Assembly: GCA_029974835.1 (NCBI GenBank)
Contig: JARKQN010000110.1
Coordinates: 17,187 to 81,186, forward strand
DNA length: 64,000 bases
Origin: Bacteroidales bacterium
GTDB taxonomy: Bacteria > Bacteroidota > Bacteroidia > Bacteroidales > VadinHA17
Reading direction: 5' to 3'
The notes beneath the pieces are model-generated. The model saw nothing but the letters and a program-made list of their open reading frames with translations, made no database searches and was not told where the DNA came from. The first letter of the stretch is position 1. Each line of letters starts with the position of its first letter. Below are positions 39,719-48,561 of the stretch, piece after piece. The translations under genes were made by a program, and so were the position numbers.

Positions 39719-41605
39719 ATGAAGACAACCGATTCTGCTCTCAACCTGGTAATTGCATTATCAATGTCACTCTTTTTTTCAGCCTGCAACAGAGATGATT
39801 CCACAGTGATTGCAGGCCCCGTCCCTGACCATCCCCGCATACTTCTTCTGAAGGGTGAGGAGGCGGCAGTTAAATCGGTAATGACAGCCGACCCCTACCG
39901 AAAGATAATCCATGATATGATTATCAATGAATGCAACTCCATCCTGTCGAAACCGCCGGTGGAGAGGGTGCTTATCGGAAGGAGGCTTCTCGATAAGTCG
40001 CGTGAGGCTCTGAAAAGAATATTTTACCTGTCGTATGCATACCGTATCACGGGCAATAAGGCTTTCCTCGACCGGGCAGAAAAGGAGATGCTCGCCGTTT
40101 CGGCCTTTACCGACTGGAATCCATCGCATTTTCTCGATGTTGCCGAAATGACCATGGCAGTCTCCATAGGATACGACTGGCTTTACGGGTCTCTTTCCGG
40201 AAACTCGCGCACGGTTATACGCGATGCCATTATAAACAAAGGACTTAAACCTTCTTTCGATTCAAAATATAACAGCTGGCTAAGGGCCACCCACAACTGG
40301 AATCAGGTATGCAACGCCGGCATGACTTACGGTGCGCTCGCAATATGGGAGGACGATTCGGCTCTTGCTGCATCAGTCGTAAAAAGGGCTGAAGAATCAA
40401 TACTTCTTCCGATGGAGGACTATAAGCCCGACGGGGCCTACCCTGAAGGCTACGGCTACTGGGGTTACGGCACGAGCTTTAATGTTATGTTCATAAGCGC
40501 CTACGAGAAAGCCTTCGGGAAGAAATTTGAAACACCCCTGACGGAAAGCTTCCTGAAAACAACATGTTACATGGTAAACATGACCGGGCCAACCGGACAG
40601 TGTTTCAACTATTCCGACAACGGCTCCGGAGCGGGCCTGCATCCTGCCATGTTCTGGCTGGCCTCAAGACTCGGGGAGTATTCGGTTCTCTATGAAGAAA
40701 TGAAGTTCCTGGGCAGGATGAAGAGCGTCAGCGACAGGCTTATGCCCGCCATAATGATCTGGGGCGCAGGCTTAAACACATCTCAGGTAAAACCGCCTGA
40801 AAAGCTTATGTGGACCGGAAACGGCAAAAACCCGGTTGCCCTGATGCGTACCTCATGGGATGATCCTTATGCACTCTTTGTCACACTAAAGGCAGGATCG
40901 CCTAAAGTAAACCACGGCCACATGGACGTCGGATCGTTCGTGATGGAATCGCAGGGAGTCAGATGGGCAATGGATTTTGGTGCGCAGGACTATAACTCTC
41001 TGGAACAGAAGGGTGTAAATTTATGGAGCATGACACAAAACTCACAGCGGTGGGAAGTGTTCCGCTATAATAACTTTGTTCATAACACCCTTACTGTCAA
41101 CGGCCAGCTTCAGCGGGTAGACGGCAAGGCTGAAATAATATCCTCTTCTTCCGGTCAGGCTTTTATGAATGCCGTAACCGACATGACAACCGTTTACAAC
41201 GACCAGCTGTCGGCTGCTAAAAGAGGCGTTGCAATTATTGATAAAAAATATGTGATTGTACGTGATGAGGTGAAACCCGTCGCAGGAAACAAAACGGTGA
41301 GATGGACTCTGCTGACTTCAGCATCAGCCTCAGTTACAGGTCCTTCAACCGCAGAGCTGACCAAAGGCGATAAGAAACTGGTAATTAAAGTTACGCAGCC
41401 TGCCTCGGTGACTATGAAAACATGGACTACAGAACCGCCTCACGATTATGATGCACCTAATCCCGGAACCATTCTCGTCGGTTTTGAGACCGTCATACCG
41501 GAAGGTACAACCACCGCAATAGAGGTATTGCTTATCCCCGGAAATGTTAACGTTTCTGATGCGGCAGGAAAGGGAGAACTTAAAATGTGGCCCGTTACAA
41601 AATAA
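39719..41605 (+). CDS. Heparinase II/III-like / alginate-lyase-like lipoprotein
   Basis: Lipobox FFSAC; (alpha/alpha) toroid then LKAGSPKVNHGHMDVGSFVMESQGVRWAMDFGAQDY heparinase II/III motif. Confidence 0.85.
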   Translation: MKTTDSALNLVIALSMSLFFSACNRDDSTVIAGPVPDHPRILLLKGEEAAVKSVMTADPYRKIIHDMIINECNSILSKPPVERVLIGRRLLDKSREALKRIFYLSYAYRITGNKAFLDRAEKEMLAVSAFTDWNPSHFLDVAEMTMAVSIGYDWLYGSLSGNSRTVIRDAIINKGLKPSFDSKYNSWLRATHNWNQVCNAGMTYGALAIWEDDSALAASVVKRAEESILLPMEDYKPDGAYPEGYGYWGYGTSFNVMFISAYEKAFGKKFETPLTESFLKTTCYMVNMTGPTGQCFNYSDNGSGAGLHPAMFWLASRLGEYSVLYEEMKFLGRMKSVSDRLMPAIMIWGAGLNTSQVKPPEKLMWTGNGKNPVALMRTSWDDPYALFVTLKAGSPKVNHGHMDVGSFVMESQGVRWAMDFGAQDYNSLEQKGVNLWSMTQNSQRWEVFRYNNFVHNTLTVNGQLQRVDGKAEIISSSSGQAFMNAVTDMTTVYNDQLSAAKRGVAIIDKKYVIVRDEVKPVAGNKTVRWTLLTSASASVTGPSTAELTKGDKKLVIKVTQPASVTMKTWTTEPPHDYDAPNPGTILVGFETVIPEGTTTAIEVLLIPGNVNVSDAAGKGELKMWPVTK

Positions 41606-41628
41606 CAGGGAAAATAAAACTGAATATC

Positions 41629-43791
41629 ATGTTACACCGGAGCACCGAATATATTTTTGCCGGAGCCTTAACGGTTTTCACGGGCGCTTTGTTGATATTC
41701 CTCAATTCATGTTCAGACAGTGGATCGCCAATCGACCGGTATGCCGTGGTGAGCAGGCATAACGTTGAAATAAGATCGATTGACAGCCTTAATTCCCTTA
41801 CAGCCGGAAACGGCAGGTTTGCCTTCACCGTCGATATTACGGGTCTTCAGACGCTGCACGAATACCATTCCGGTGGAATACCTCTTGGTACCATGGCCGA
41901 CTGGGGGTGGCACAGTTCAATAAATAATAACGGGTACTCGCAGGAACAGGTTTTTAAGAGATGGGATGTTCACGGGCGTCAGATTGACTATGTCCACAGG
42001 TATTCCGACCGCCGCGACACAGTCAGGTACATGGCTTCGGAGTGGCTGCGGGAGAATCCGCATAAAATCCATCTCGGGATGATTGGCCTTGATTTTCCGG
42101 GTGCCGGAAATGACGTGAAAAGCCTGATAGAGAATCCTGTGCTGAAACTCGATCTTTGGAGGGGGGTGATTGAAAGCAGGTTCATGATTTCCGGAAACGG
42201 TGTGACAGTCAATACCGTATGCCACCCCGGACACGATATGATATCTTCATCTGTAACTTCATCCATGCTGAAAGATAAGAAGCTGAGAGTCAGATTGCAA
42301 TTTCCGCTGGGGATTCCCGGGCAGACGGCGTATGATTTCAGCAGACCTGAGGGGCACATTACCGAAATAATTTCGCAGAACGACACCACTGTGATTTTTA
42401 TGAGGAGGCAGGATGAAAATGTTTATTACGTCAAACTTTTCAAACCCGGTCTGGATCTCGTGAAAGGAGAGGAGGAACACCTCTGGTATCTCGTGACACA
42501 CCCCGGCGATTCTGTCCTCCGTTTTACATGTCTCTTCACGCCGGATAGGCCAGATAATTCGCCGCTTCCTGATTTCACGGAGACAGAGTCGGCGTCGGCA
42601 GATTTCTGGAAGGAATTCTGGAGTACAGGCGGAGCGGTCGATTTCTCCGGGTGTACCGATCCGCGCGCAGCAGAACTCGAAAGAAGAGTGATTCTTTCGA
42701 GGTATCTGACAAGGGTTCAGTGTGCCGGAGATTATCCGCCCGCGGAGACGGGACTTACATACAACACCTGGTACGGCAAGTTCCATCTCGAGATGCACTG
42801 GTGGCACGGCGTCCATTTTGCACTGTGGCAGAAGCAGGAAATCCCGGAGGACCAGTTGATTTATTACTTAAAGATATCTGACAAGGCGAAAGCCACTGCC
42901 CGCAGGCAGGGTTACGACGGCGTAAGATGGCCGAAGATGACCGATCCGCAGGGGAATGAAAGTCCGAGCAACGTGGGGCCTTACCTGATCTGGCAGCAGC
43001 CTCATATCATATATTTTGCAGAACTACTTTATGCCGGTGCGAAGAGTGCAAAGGAAAAAAGGGCAGTTCTTGAGAAATACAGGGAACTTGTTTTTGCAAC
43101 GGCCGATTTCATGGCGTCGTATGCATGGTACGACACAACAGGCAACCGCTATGTCCTCGGACCGGCACTTATCTCCGCACAGGAGAGCCTGAGACCCGAG
43201 ACTACCATCAATCCCACGTTTGAGCTTGTTTACTGGTACTGGGGACTGAAAACAGCGCAGCAGTGGCGAAGGCGTCTGGCCATGAAACCCGACGCCCGGT
43301 ATGCAGACGTGATCAGGAAGTTATCGCCCCTTGCCGTAAAAGATGGTCTTTACCTCTGTTCGGAAGATACCCGCGACACATGGGAAAACTCACGCTATAT
43401 GAGCGATCACCCTGTCATTGCCGGCATTGCGGGGATGATACCCGTAACCCCGCTGGTCGATAAAAACATTCTGCGCAATACACTCGACACCATCCGTAAG
43501 GTATGGAACTGGAACACAACCTGGGGGTGGGATTTTCCGCTGCTGGCAATGTCGGCGGCAGCGGCAGGTGAGCCGGAACAGGCGGTCGGCTTCCTTATGA
43601 TGGATGCACCCAAGAACAGATACCTTCCAAACGGCCATAATTTTCAGGATGCAACAAGGCTTATGATATATCTTCCCGGCAACGGCGGACTGCTTACCGC
43701 GGTCGCATATATGTGTACCACAAACACTTTTCCGGACAACGGAAAGTGGAAAGTGAAATGGGAAAATCTTAACCCTCTTCCCGCTCGCTGA
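41629..43791 (+). CDS. Six-hairpin glycosidase-like lipoprotein (GH65/GH95-like fold)
   Basis: Lipobox LNSCS; YNTWYGKFHLEMHWWHGVHFALW...GVRWPKMTDPQGNESPS. Confidence 0.6.
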   Translation: MLHRSTEYIFAGALTVFTGALLIFLNSCSDSGSPIDRYAVVSRHNVEIRSIDSLNSLTAGNGRFAFTVDITGLQTLHEYHSGGIPLGTMADWGWHSSINNNGYSQEQVFKRWDVHGRQIDYVHRYSDRRDTVRYMASEWLRENPHKIHLGMIGLDFPGAGNDVKSLIENPVLKLDLWRGVIESRFMISGNGVTVNTVCHPGHDMISSSVTSSMLKDKKLRVRLQFPLGIPGQTAYDFSRPEGHITEIISQNDTTVIFMRRQDENVYYVKLFKPGLDLVKGEEEHLWYLVTHPGDSVLRFTCLFTPDRPDNSPLPDFTETESASADFWKEFWSTGGAVDFSGCTDPRAAELERRVILSRYLTRVQCAGDYPPAETGLTYNTWYGKFHLEMHWWHGVHFALWQKQEIPEDQLIYYLKISDKAKATARRQGYDGVRWPKMTDPQGNESPSNVGPYLIWQQPHIIYFAELLYAGAKSAKEKRAVLEKYRELVFATADFMASYAWYDTTGNRYVLGPALISAQESLRPETTINPTFELVYWYWGLKTAQQWRRRLAMKPDARYADVIRKLSPLAVKDGLYLCSEDTRDTWENSRYMSDHPVIAGIAGMIPVTPLVDKNILRNTLDTIRKVWNWNTTWGWDFPLLAMSAAAAGEPEQAVGFLMMDAPKNRYLPNGHNFQDATRLMIYLPGNGGLLTAVAYMCTTNTFPDNGKWKVKWENLNPLPAR

Positions 43792-43877
43792 CACTATTCG
43801 ACCCACAGCTTCGTAACATCAAACAGTTTCCCTGGTAAGGCTCTTCTGCCTGGGGAGTACACTATATCATGTATTAT

Positions 43878-43942
43878 ACCCCCCTCTCCCTTGGATAGGG
43901 GTGCCGGGGGGTGAGGCAAAAACAGGGGGTGAGGCAAAACAG
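43878..43942. repeat. REP-like intergenic element with direct repeat
   Basis: ACCCCCCTCTCCCTTGGATAGGGGTGCCGGGGGGTGAGGCAAAA followed by a second partial GGGGGTGAGGCAAAA copy. Confidence 0.5.
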
Positions 43943-43976
43943 GGTTAACCCGGGGTAACGCAGGTGCGTCCGGTTG

Positions 43977-44735
43977 TTACTTCAATCTGTGTACCCGCAC
44001 CCAGTCCACAAACACGGTATCGGGAAACAATGAGGTTGAATCGGGGTTGCCTGGCCAGGAGCCGCCGATGGCAAAATTCAGAAGAATGTAAAATGGTTTG
44101 TGAAACTCCGAGGTACTGTTGACGCTGTCTTTAATGCTTATGCCGTAATATCTTTTCCCGTCGAGCAGCCATACCAGCGAGTCGGGTGACCATTTAACCG
44201 CATACACATGGTATTCTCGCACGTTGCACGGTATCGTACCGCCGGAGCTGACATGTTTTTCATTGTGCCAGTGGGCGGTGCCGTGAAGGACCATGGTGCT
44301 GTTTATATGCTCCATCACGTCTATCTCGCCGCAGCGCGGCCACCCGACCTCACGGCGGTTGATACCCATCATCCAGAAAGCCGGCCATTTACCCTGCCCG
44401 GCCGGAAGCTTCATCCGGGCTTCGGCGAGGCCATAGAGGAATGAAAACTTATCAAGTGTGTTGATACTCGCCGACGTGTATTCAAAACCTTCCCAAGGCT
44501 CCTTTATGCCTGTAAGCAGTAGATTCCCGTCCTTTACCACGGCATTCTCCTGCCGCCTGTAAGTGTAATACTGAAGTTCCCTGTTCCGTATGTACCCGAC
44601 TTCGTAACCCCATTTTGCAGTATCGGGCAACCCAGTGTAATTGAATTCATCCGACCAGATGATGTCGCTCTTTTCCTTTGAGCACGATAAAAGCATTACA
44701 GAAATAAGAAAGGCAAGAGTAGTAGTGCGGTTCAT
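43977..44735 (-). CDS. GH16 family glycoside hydrolase lipoprotein (beta-glucanase/laminarinase-like)
   Basis: Catalytic ExDxxE (GEIDVMEHI); lipobox LLSCS; WSDEFNYTG. Confidence 0.93.
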   Translation of the reverse strand: MNRTTTLAFLISVMLLSCSKEKSDIIWSDEFNYTGLPDTAKWGYEVGYIRNRELQYYTYRRQENAVVKDGNLLLTGIKEPWEGFEYTSASINTLDKFSFLYGLAEARMKLPAGQGKWPAFWMMGINRREVGWPRCGEIDVMEHINSTMVLHGTAHWHNEKHVSSGGTIPCNVREYHVYAVKWSPDSLVWLLDGKRYYGISIKDSVNSTSEFHKPFYILLNFAIGGSWPGNPDSTSLFPDTVFVDWVRVHRLK

Positions 44736-45122
44736 TGGTTTTCAGGTTATTTGCTGAAATCAAATGTATTAAATTATTCCCAATAATACCTCACACCGGA
44801 AGAATCCATCCAATCCTTTTCAGTAACTGCGTAAAAATTTTAATAATTTCCTGATTGCATGCAGCATAAATCTTTCAGAAGTGTCTTTAATACAACAGGC
44901 AACCTGAAAACAGAAAGTGAATTCCAGGTCTATGCCATAATAATTAAGGTGTTGTTTTGATAATCAGGATCTGAAGGATGTCGGTTTTCCGAATAATTCT
45001 TCAATTAACCGGCAAAAAAAAGCTATTCACCGGTGCTCTGTAGATGAAATAAATCCTTAACAGTAAATTTGCTTTGAAAAGATTTAATGAACCTGATCTT
45101 AATTTTAAACTTAAACCGCAGA

Positions 45123-46070
45123 ATGAAAAAACTTTTCTTTACTTTTATTTCGGTCTTGATTCTCTTCCCTGCAATGGCCCAGCAGGACGCAGACCTCAGG
45201 TTAAATCCTGAAAAAAACAAAACCTACCGTTTCAGGTCCTTTACAAAACAGACAGTCATCCAGACGGTTAACGGCAACCAGCAAACTATAGAATCGGAAG
45301 TCCTTTATTCCTTTACCCTCAAAATGATGGAAGCTACTCCTGAGTTTATTGTTGCTGAGGTTCACCTCGAAACCATCGCAACAAAAACAAATCAGATGGG
45401 CAGAATTTAAAATATAAGCTCTGAATCAGAGGGAGATATAAAATCTACGGAGCCGTCAAAGGTAATGTCGGCCATTATGAACCGGCTGAGCAGGACTGCA
45501 ATTTTTGTGAGGATTGATTATGCCGGACAACCACTGGAAATATTAAATCACAGGATGATTTCGGAAATGATCCTTAAAGACACATCATCAATAACAATCT
45601 CCGAACCCCAGGCATCAGCTTTGAAGACCCAGATTATGGCAACTGTGAGTGAAGGAAACCTAAAGACCATGGTAAAAAGCTTTACATGGCACCTCCCCGG
45701 CAAAAAGGTCGCCAGAGACGGTGAATGGAAGATAGCTGACCAGGTAAATTCGGGCGGAATGCTTCTGACGTTGAATACCTCTTACCGCCTCGGCAGTATC
45801 AACGGCAGCAGCGCGGCAATAACTTCTGAATCTGATATCAGGCCGCCTGAGAATGCCCCGTCAATTAATTCGGGTGGCGCAACGGTAATATATAACAGCC
45901 TCAGGGGTATGAACAGATCGAATCTTCTGATTGATACTTCAACAGGACTCTTAACCGAAAGCAAATCCAAAACGCGAATTACCGGCAACCTTGCAGTGAG
46001 CGGCCCCGGCTTCAGCATGGAAATACCCATGGATATCAACGGCGAAACGATTATTACGGCTTTAAAATAA
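45123..46070 (+). pseudogene. DUF6263-like secreted protein interrupted by one in-frame TAA
   Basis: ORFs 45087-45410 and 45465-46070 share a frame; only TAA 45408-45410 interrupts, with no other stop between. The continuation N-ISSESEGDIKSTEPSKVMSAIMNRLS reads as one protein. Confidence 0.7.
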
Positions 46071-46087
46071 TCTCTTAAACTTCTTAC

Positions 46088-48466
46088 ATGATCAGACAAT
46101 TGAATCTGCCGGCTGCGGTTCTTCTTCTGGCATCAACAGGTGCCTTTGCTCAGAATATTAAAGGTTATGTGAACTATTCAGGCGACAAATCACCGGTACA
46201 GTTTGCAACGGTGGCCCTGCTGCAAGTGCCCGATTCGGAAATAGTCACAGGAGTAATAACCCTCACCGATGGAAGCTTTAACATCGAAAAGGTGAAGCCG
46301 GGAAACTATTTCGTAAGGGTTAGTTTTGTAGGCTACCGTACCTCAGGGAGGCCGGTCGAAGTACTCCAGGGTACTTCTGAGATTGTTGTCGACACAATTT
46401 TCCTTGAAGAATTGACGGCTACATTGAATGAGATCACCGTCACTGCAGAAAGGCTGAAGGGAAAGGAGATGGTTGACCGCACCGTCTATTCAATACCCGA
46501 AGTGGTAGGTAAATCGGCAACAAACGGATACGACCTGTTAAAAAAGATTCCACAGGTAACTGTCGATTTTCAAAACAACATTACCCTCAACGGCAGCACC
46601 AATTTTATTATACAGGTGGATGGCCGGCAGCGCGACAGGGAGTTTCTTGCCCGTCTGCTTCCGTCCGATATACAGAGTGTCGAAATCATAAACAATCCGG
46701 GCGGGAAATATGAAGGGAATATCGACGGAGTTATAAACATTATTCTCAAGAAGGAAGCACGTTACGGAGTTAACGGTAATATCGTTGAAGCCCTGAAACC
46801 AATCGGCAAAATCACAAACGTAACCCAGGGAAGTATCGATTACACTTCAGGGAAAATAACATTCTATGCTACTGGCTCTTATATCGGGCAGTCGCTCAAC
46901 ATCTTCCCGGTTACCGAAAGCAGATTTGCAACCATCGACTCCACAACTTCTTTCAGGGGTGACGGGAAAATAAAAGTGTCTCTGGGTTCAGTAAATGCCG
47001 GTTTCGATTATTTTCATAACGATAAAAACAACATAAACTTCAATATAAGCTTTAAACCTGTTCGGCAGAATGTTGATATACCGGGAAGTACTCTTCTGTC
47101 AAAGAATGACATTCCGGTGAGTTATCTCACATCTCTTACCTCTAACGGGATTAAAAGCAATGAGTCGTCAGTCTCCTTATTTTATAAAAGGGCGTTTAAG
47201 AAACCGGTTGAGGAGTTTTCCGCCGAGTTAACATATTACATGTTCAGATCTGTCTCAGACAATTCTTTTTCAAACAATCGTTTCGCTTATGGGACAGAAA
47301 CATTACTTGACTCATATTCGCGGACAGAGGACGATCTGAACAGGAGAAACTACTTTCAGACTAAGCTTGATTATGTTTATCCCCTTGGCATGAATGCAAA
47401 AATTGAAGCAGGATACCATTTCTATTACCAGGATTTGGGTTATGATTTTAAAATAAACAATCAGCCTGAAAGTAATCTGTTTGAATACTCTGAGTTCAGA
47501 AACTCAGCCTATACGGGTTTTGCAGTTAATCTCAGGAAGTTTGGTTTCCAGGCATCCTTAAGGGTTGAGAATAGCCACATTGAGGCCGATTCGGTCACGA
47601 AACCCGACTATACGTGTATTCTTCCGTCGGCAAACGTGCAGTATAAGTTTTCAGCTTCCCACAATATAAAGTTAACCTATAACAGGAGGATAAACCGGCC
47701 GGGCATTTACAGCATGAATCCCTATCTAAAGGTGGGACAGTCGTATGATGTTTCGCAGGGAAATCCCGATCTGAGGCCTGATTACCGTAACCGAATGCAG
47801 CTGACCTATACATGGAATTTCGGCAGCAATTACTTTTCGCCATATACTTATTATGAATATTTCACCGACAGGGTGAGTAACCGGTACAGCATTATCCTCT
47901 CTCCTGAAACCGGGTCAATAACCACTATTTCGAAACCCTTCAACCTTCTCAGCGGTTACGAATACGGAGGAGGGGTAAATGCCACCTTATGGTATGCCAA
48001 TATCAGCGCCAGGGTTTATAAAGGCCACTATGCCGAATACTCTGAAGGTTTATTTAAAATACAGGCAAGAGATTATTTTTCCTATACCATAACCTCCACC
48101 GGTTATTTTAACCCCGATAAGAAAAAGAAGGTTACACTCTTCGCATACCTGCAGTACAACGGTGTAAATACCGATGCACAGGTTAAGACCAGCACGCTTC
48201 CACTTTACGGATTCGGAGGACAGTGGCAGATAAAGGATCATGCGGTCGGACTTTTCTGGTTGCTTCCTTTCTCGAAGAAACTTGATTACCAGACCGTTGA
48301 AACTAACACGCCTGCTTTCTCCTCCATCACCAGAACAGGAATTGATTTTTCAGGATGGTTTCAGTTCCAGTATGTTTATAAATTCAATAAAGGAAGAAAT
48401 GTGAAGAAGCTGGGTCGCAACGTGGAAATAGAAAGTGACAGCAAAGCTCAGACAATAGGAAGGTAG
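46088..48466 (+). CDS. TonB-dependent-receptor-like outer membrane beta-barrel protein
   Basis: Carboxypeptidase-regulatory-like N-domain (IKGYVNYSGDKSPVQFATVALLQ), plug-like domain, C-terminal beta-barrel. Confidence 0.88.
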   Translation: MIRQLNLPAAVLLLASTGAFAQNIKGYVNYSGDKSPVQFATVALLQVPDSEIVTGVITLTDGSFNIEKVKPGNYFVRVSFVGYRTSGRPVEVLQGTSEIVVDTIFLEELTATLNEITVTAERLKGKEMVDRTVYSIPEVVGKSATNGYDLLKKIPQVTVDFQNNITLNGSTNFIIQVDGRQRDREFLARLLPSDIQSVEIINNPGGKYEGNIDGVINIILKKEARYGVNGNIVEALKPIGKITNVTQGSIDYTSGKITFYATGSYIGQSLNIFPVTESRFATIDSTTSFRGDGKIKVSLGSVNAGFDYFHNDKNNINFNISFKPVRQNVDIPGSTLLSKNDIPVSYLTSLTSNGIKSNESSVSLFYKRAFKKPVEEFSAELTYYMFRSVSDNSFSNNRFAYGTETLLDSYSRTEDDLNRRNYFQTKLDYVYPLGMNAKIEAGYHFYYQDLGYDFKINNQPESNLFEYSEFRNSAYTGFAVNLRKFGFQASLRVENSHIEADSVTKPDYTCILPSANVQYKFSASHNIKLTYNRRINRPGIYSMNPYLKVGQSYDVSQGNPDLRPDYRNRMQLTYTWNFGSNYFSPYTYYEYFTDRVSNRYSIILSPETGSITTISKPFNLLSGYEYGGGVNATLWYANISARVYKGHYAEYSEGLFKIQARDYFSYTITSTGYFNPDKKKKVTLFAYLQYNGVNTDAQVKTSTLPLYGFGGQWQIKDHAVGLFWLLPFSKKLDYQTVETNTPAFSSITRTGIDFSGWFQFQYVYKFNKGRNVKKLGRNVEIESDSKAQTIGR

Positions 48467-48561
48467 TAAAAGAATAACCAGAGAGTAAGGAAGAGTTATC
48501 AGACAGCCGGGAAGATTTCTGAGTAGTATTACAAATAATCGCGGAAGCTATCTCAGGATTA

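Noticed and set aside
44860-44961. 33-codon ORF MQHKSFRSVFNTTGNLKTESEFQVYAIIIKVLF in intergenic region
   Set aside because: No amino-acid bias, downstream hairpin or promoter element comparable to the phe/trp leaders.
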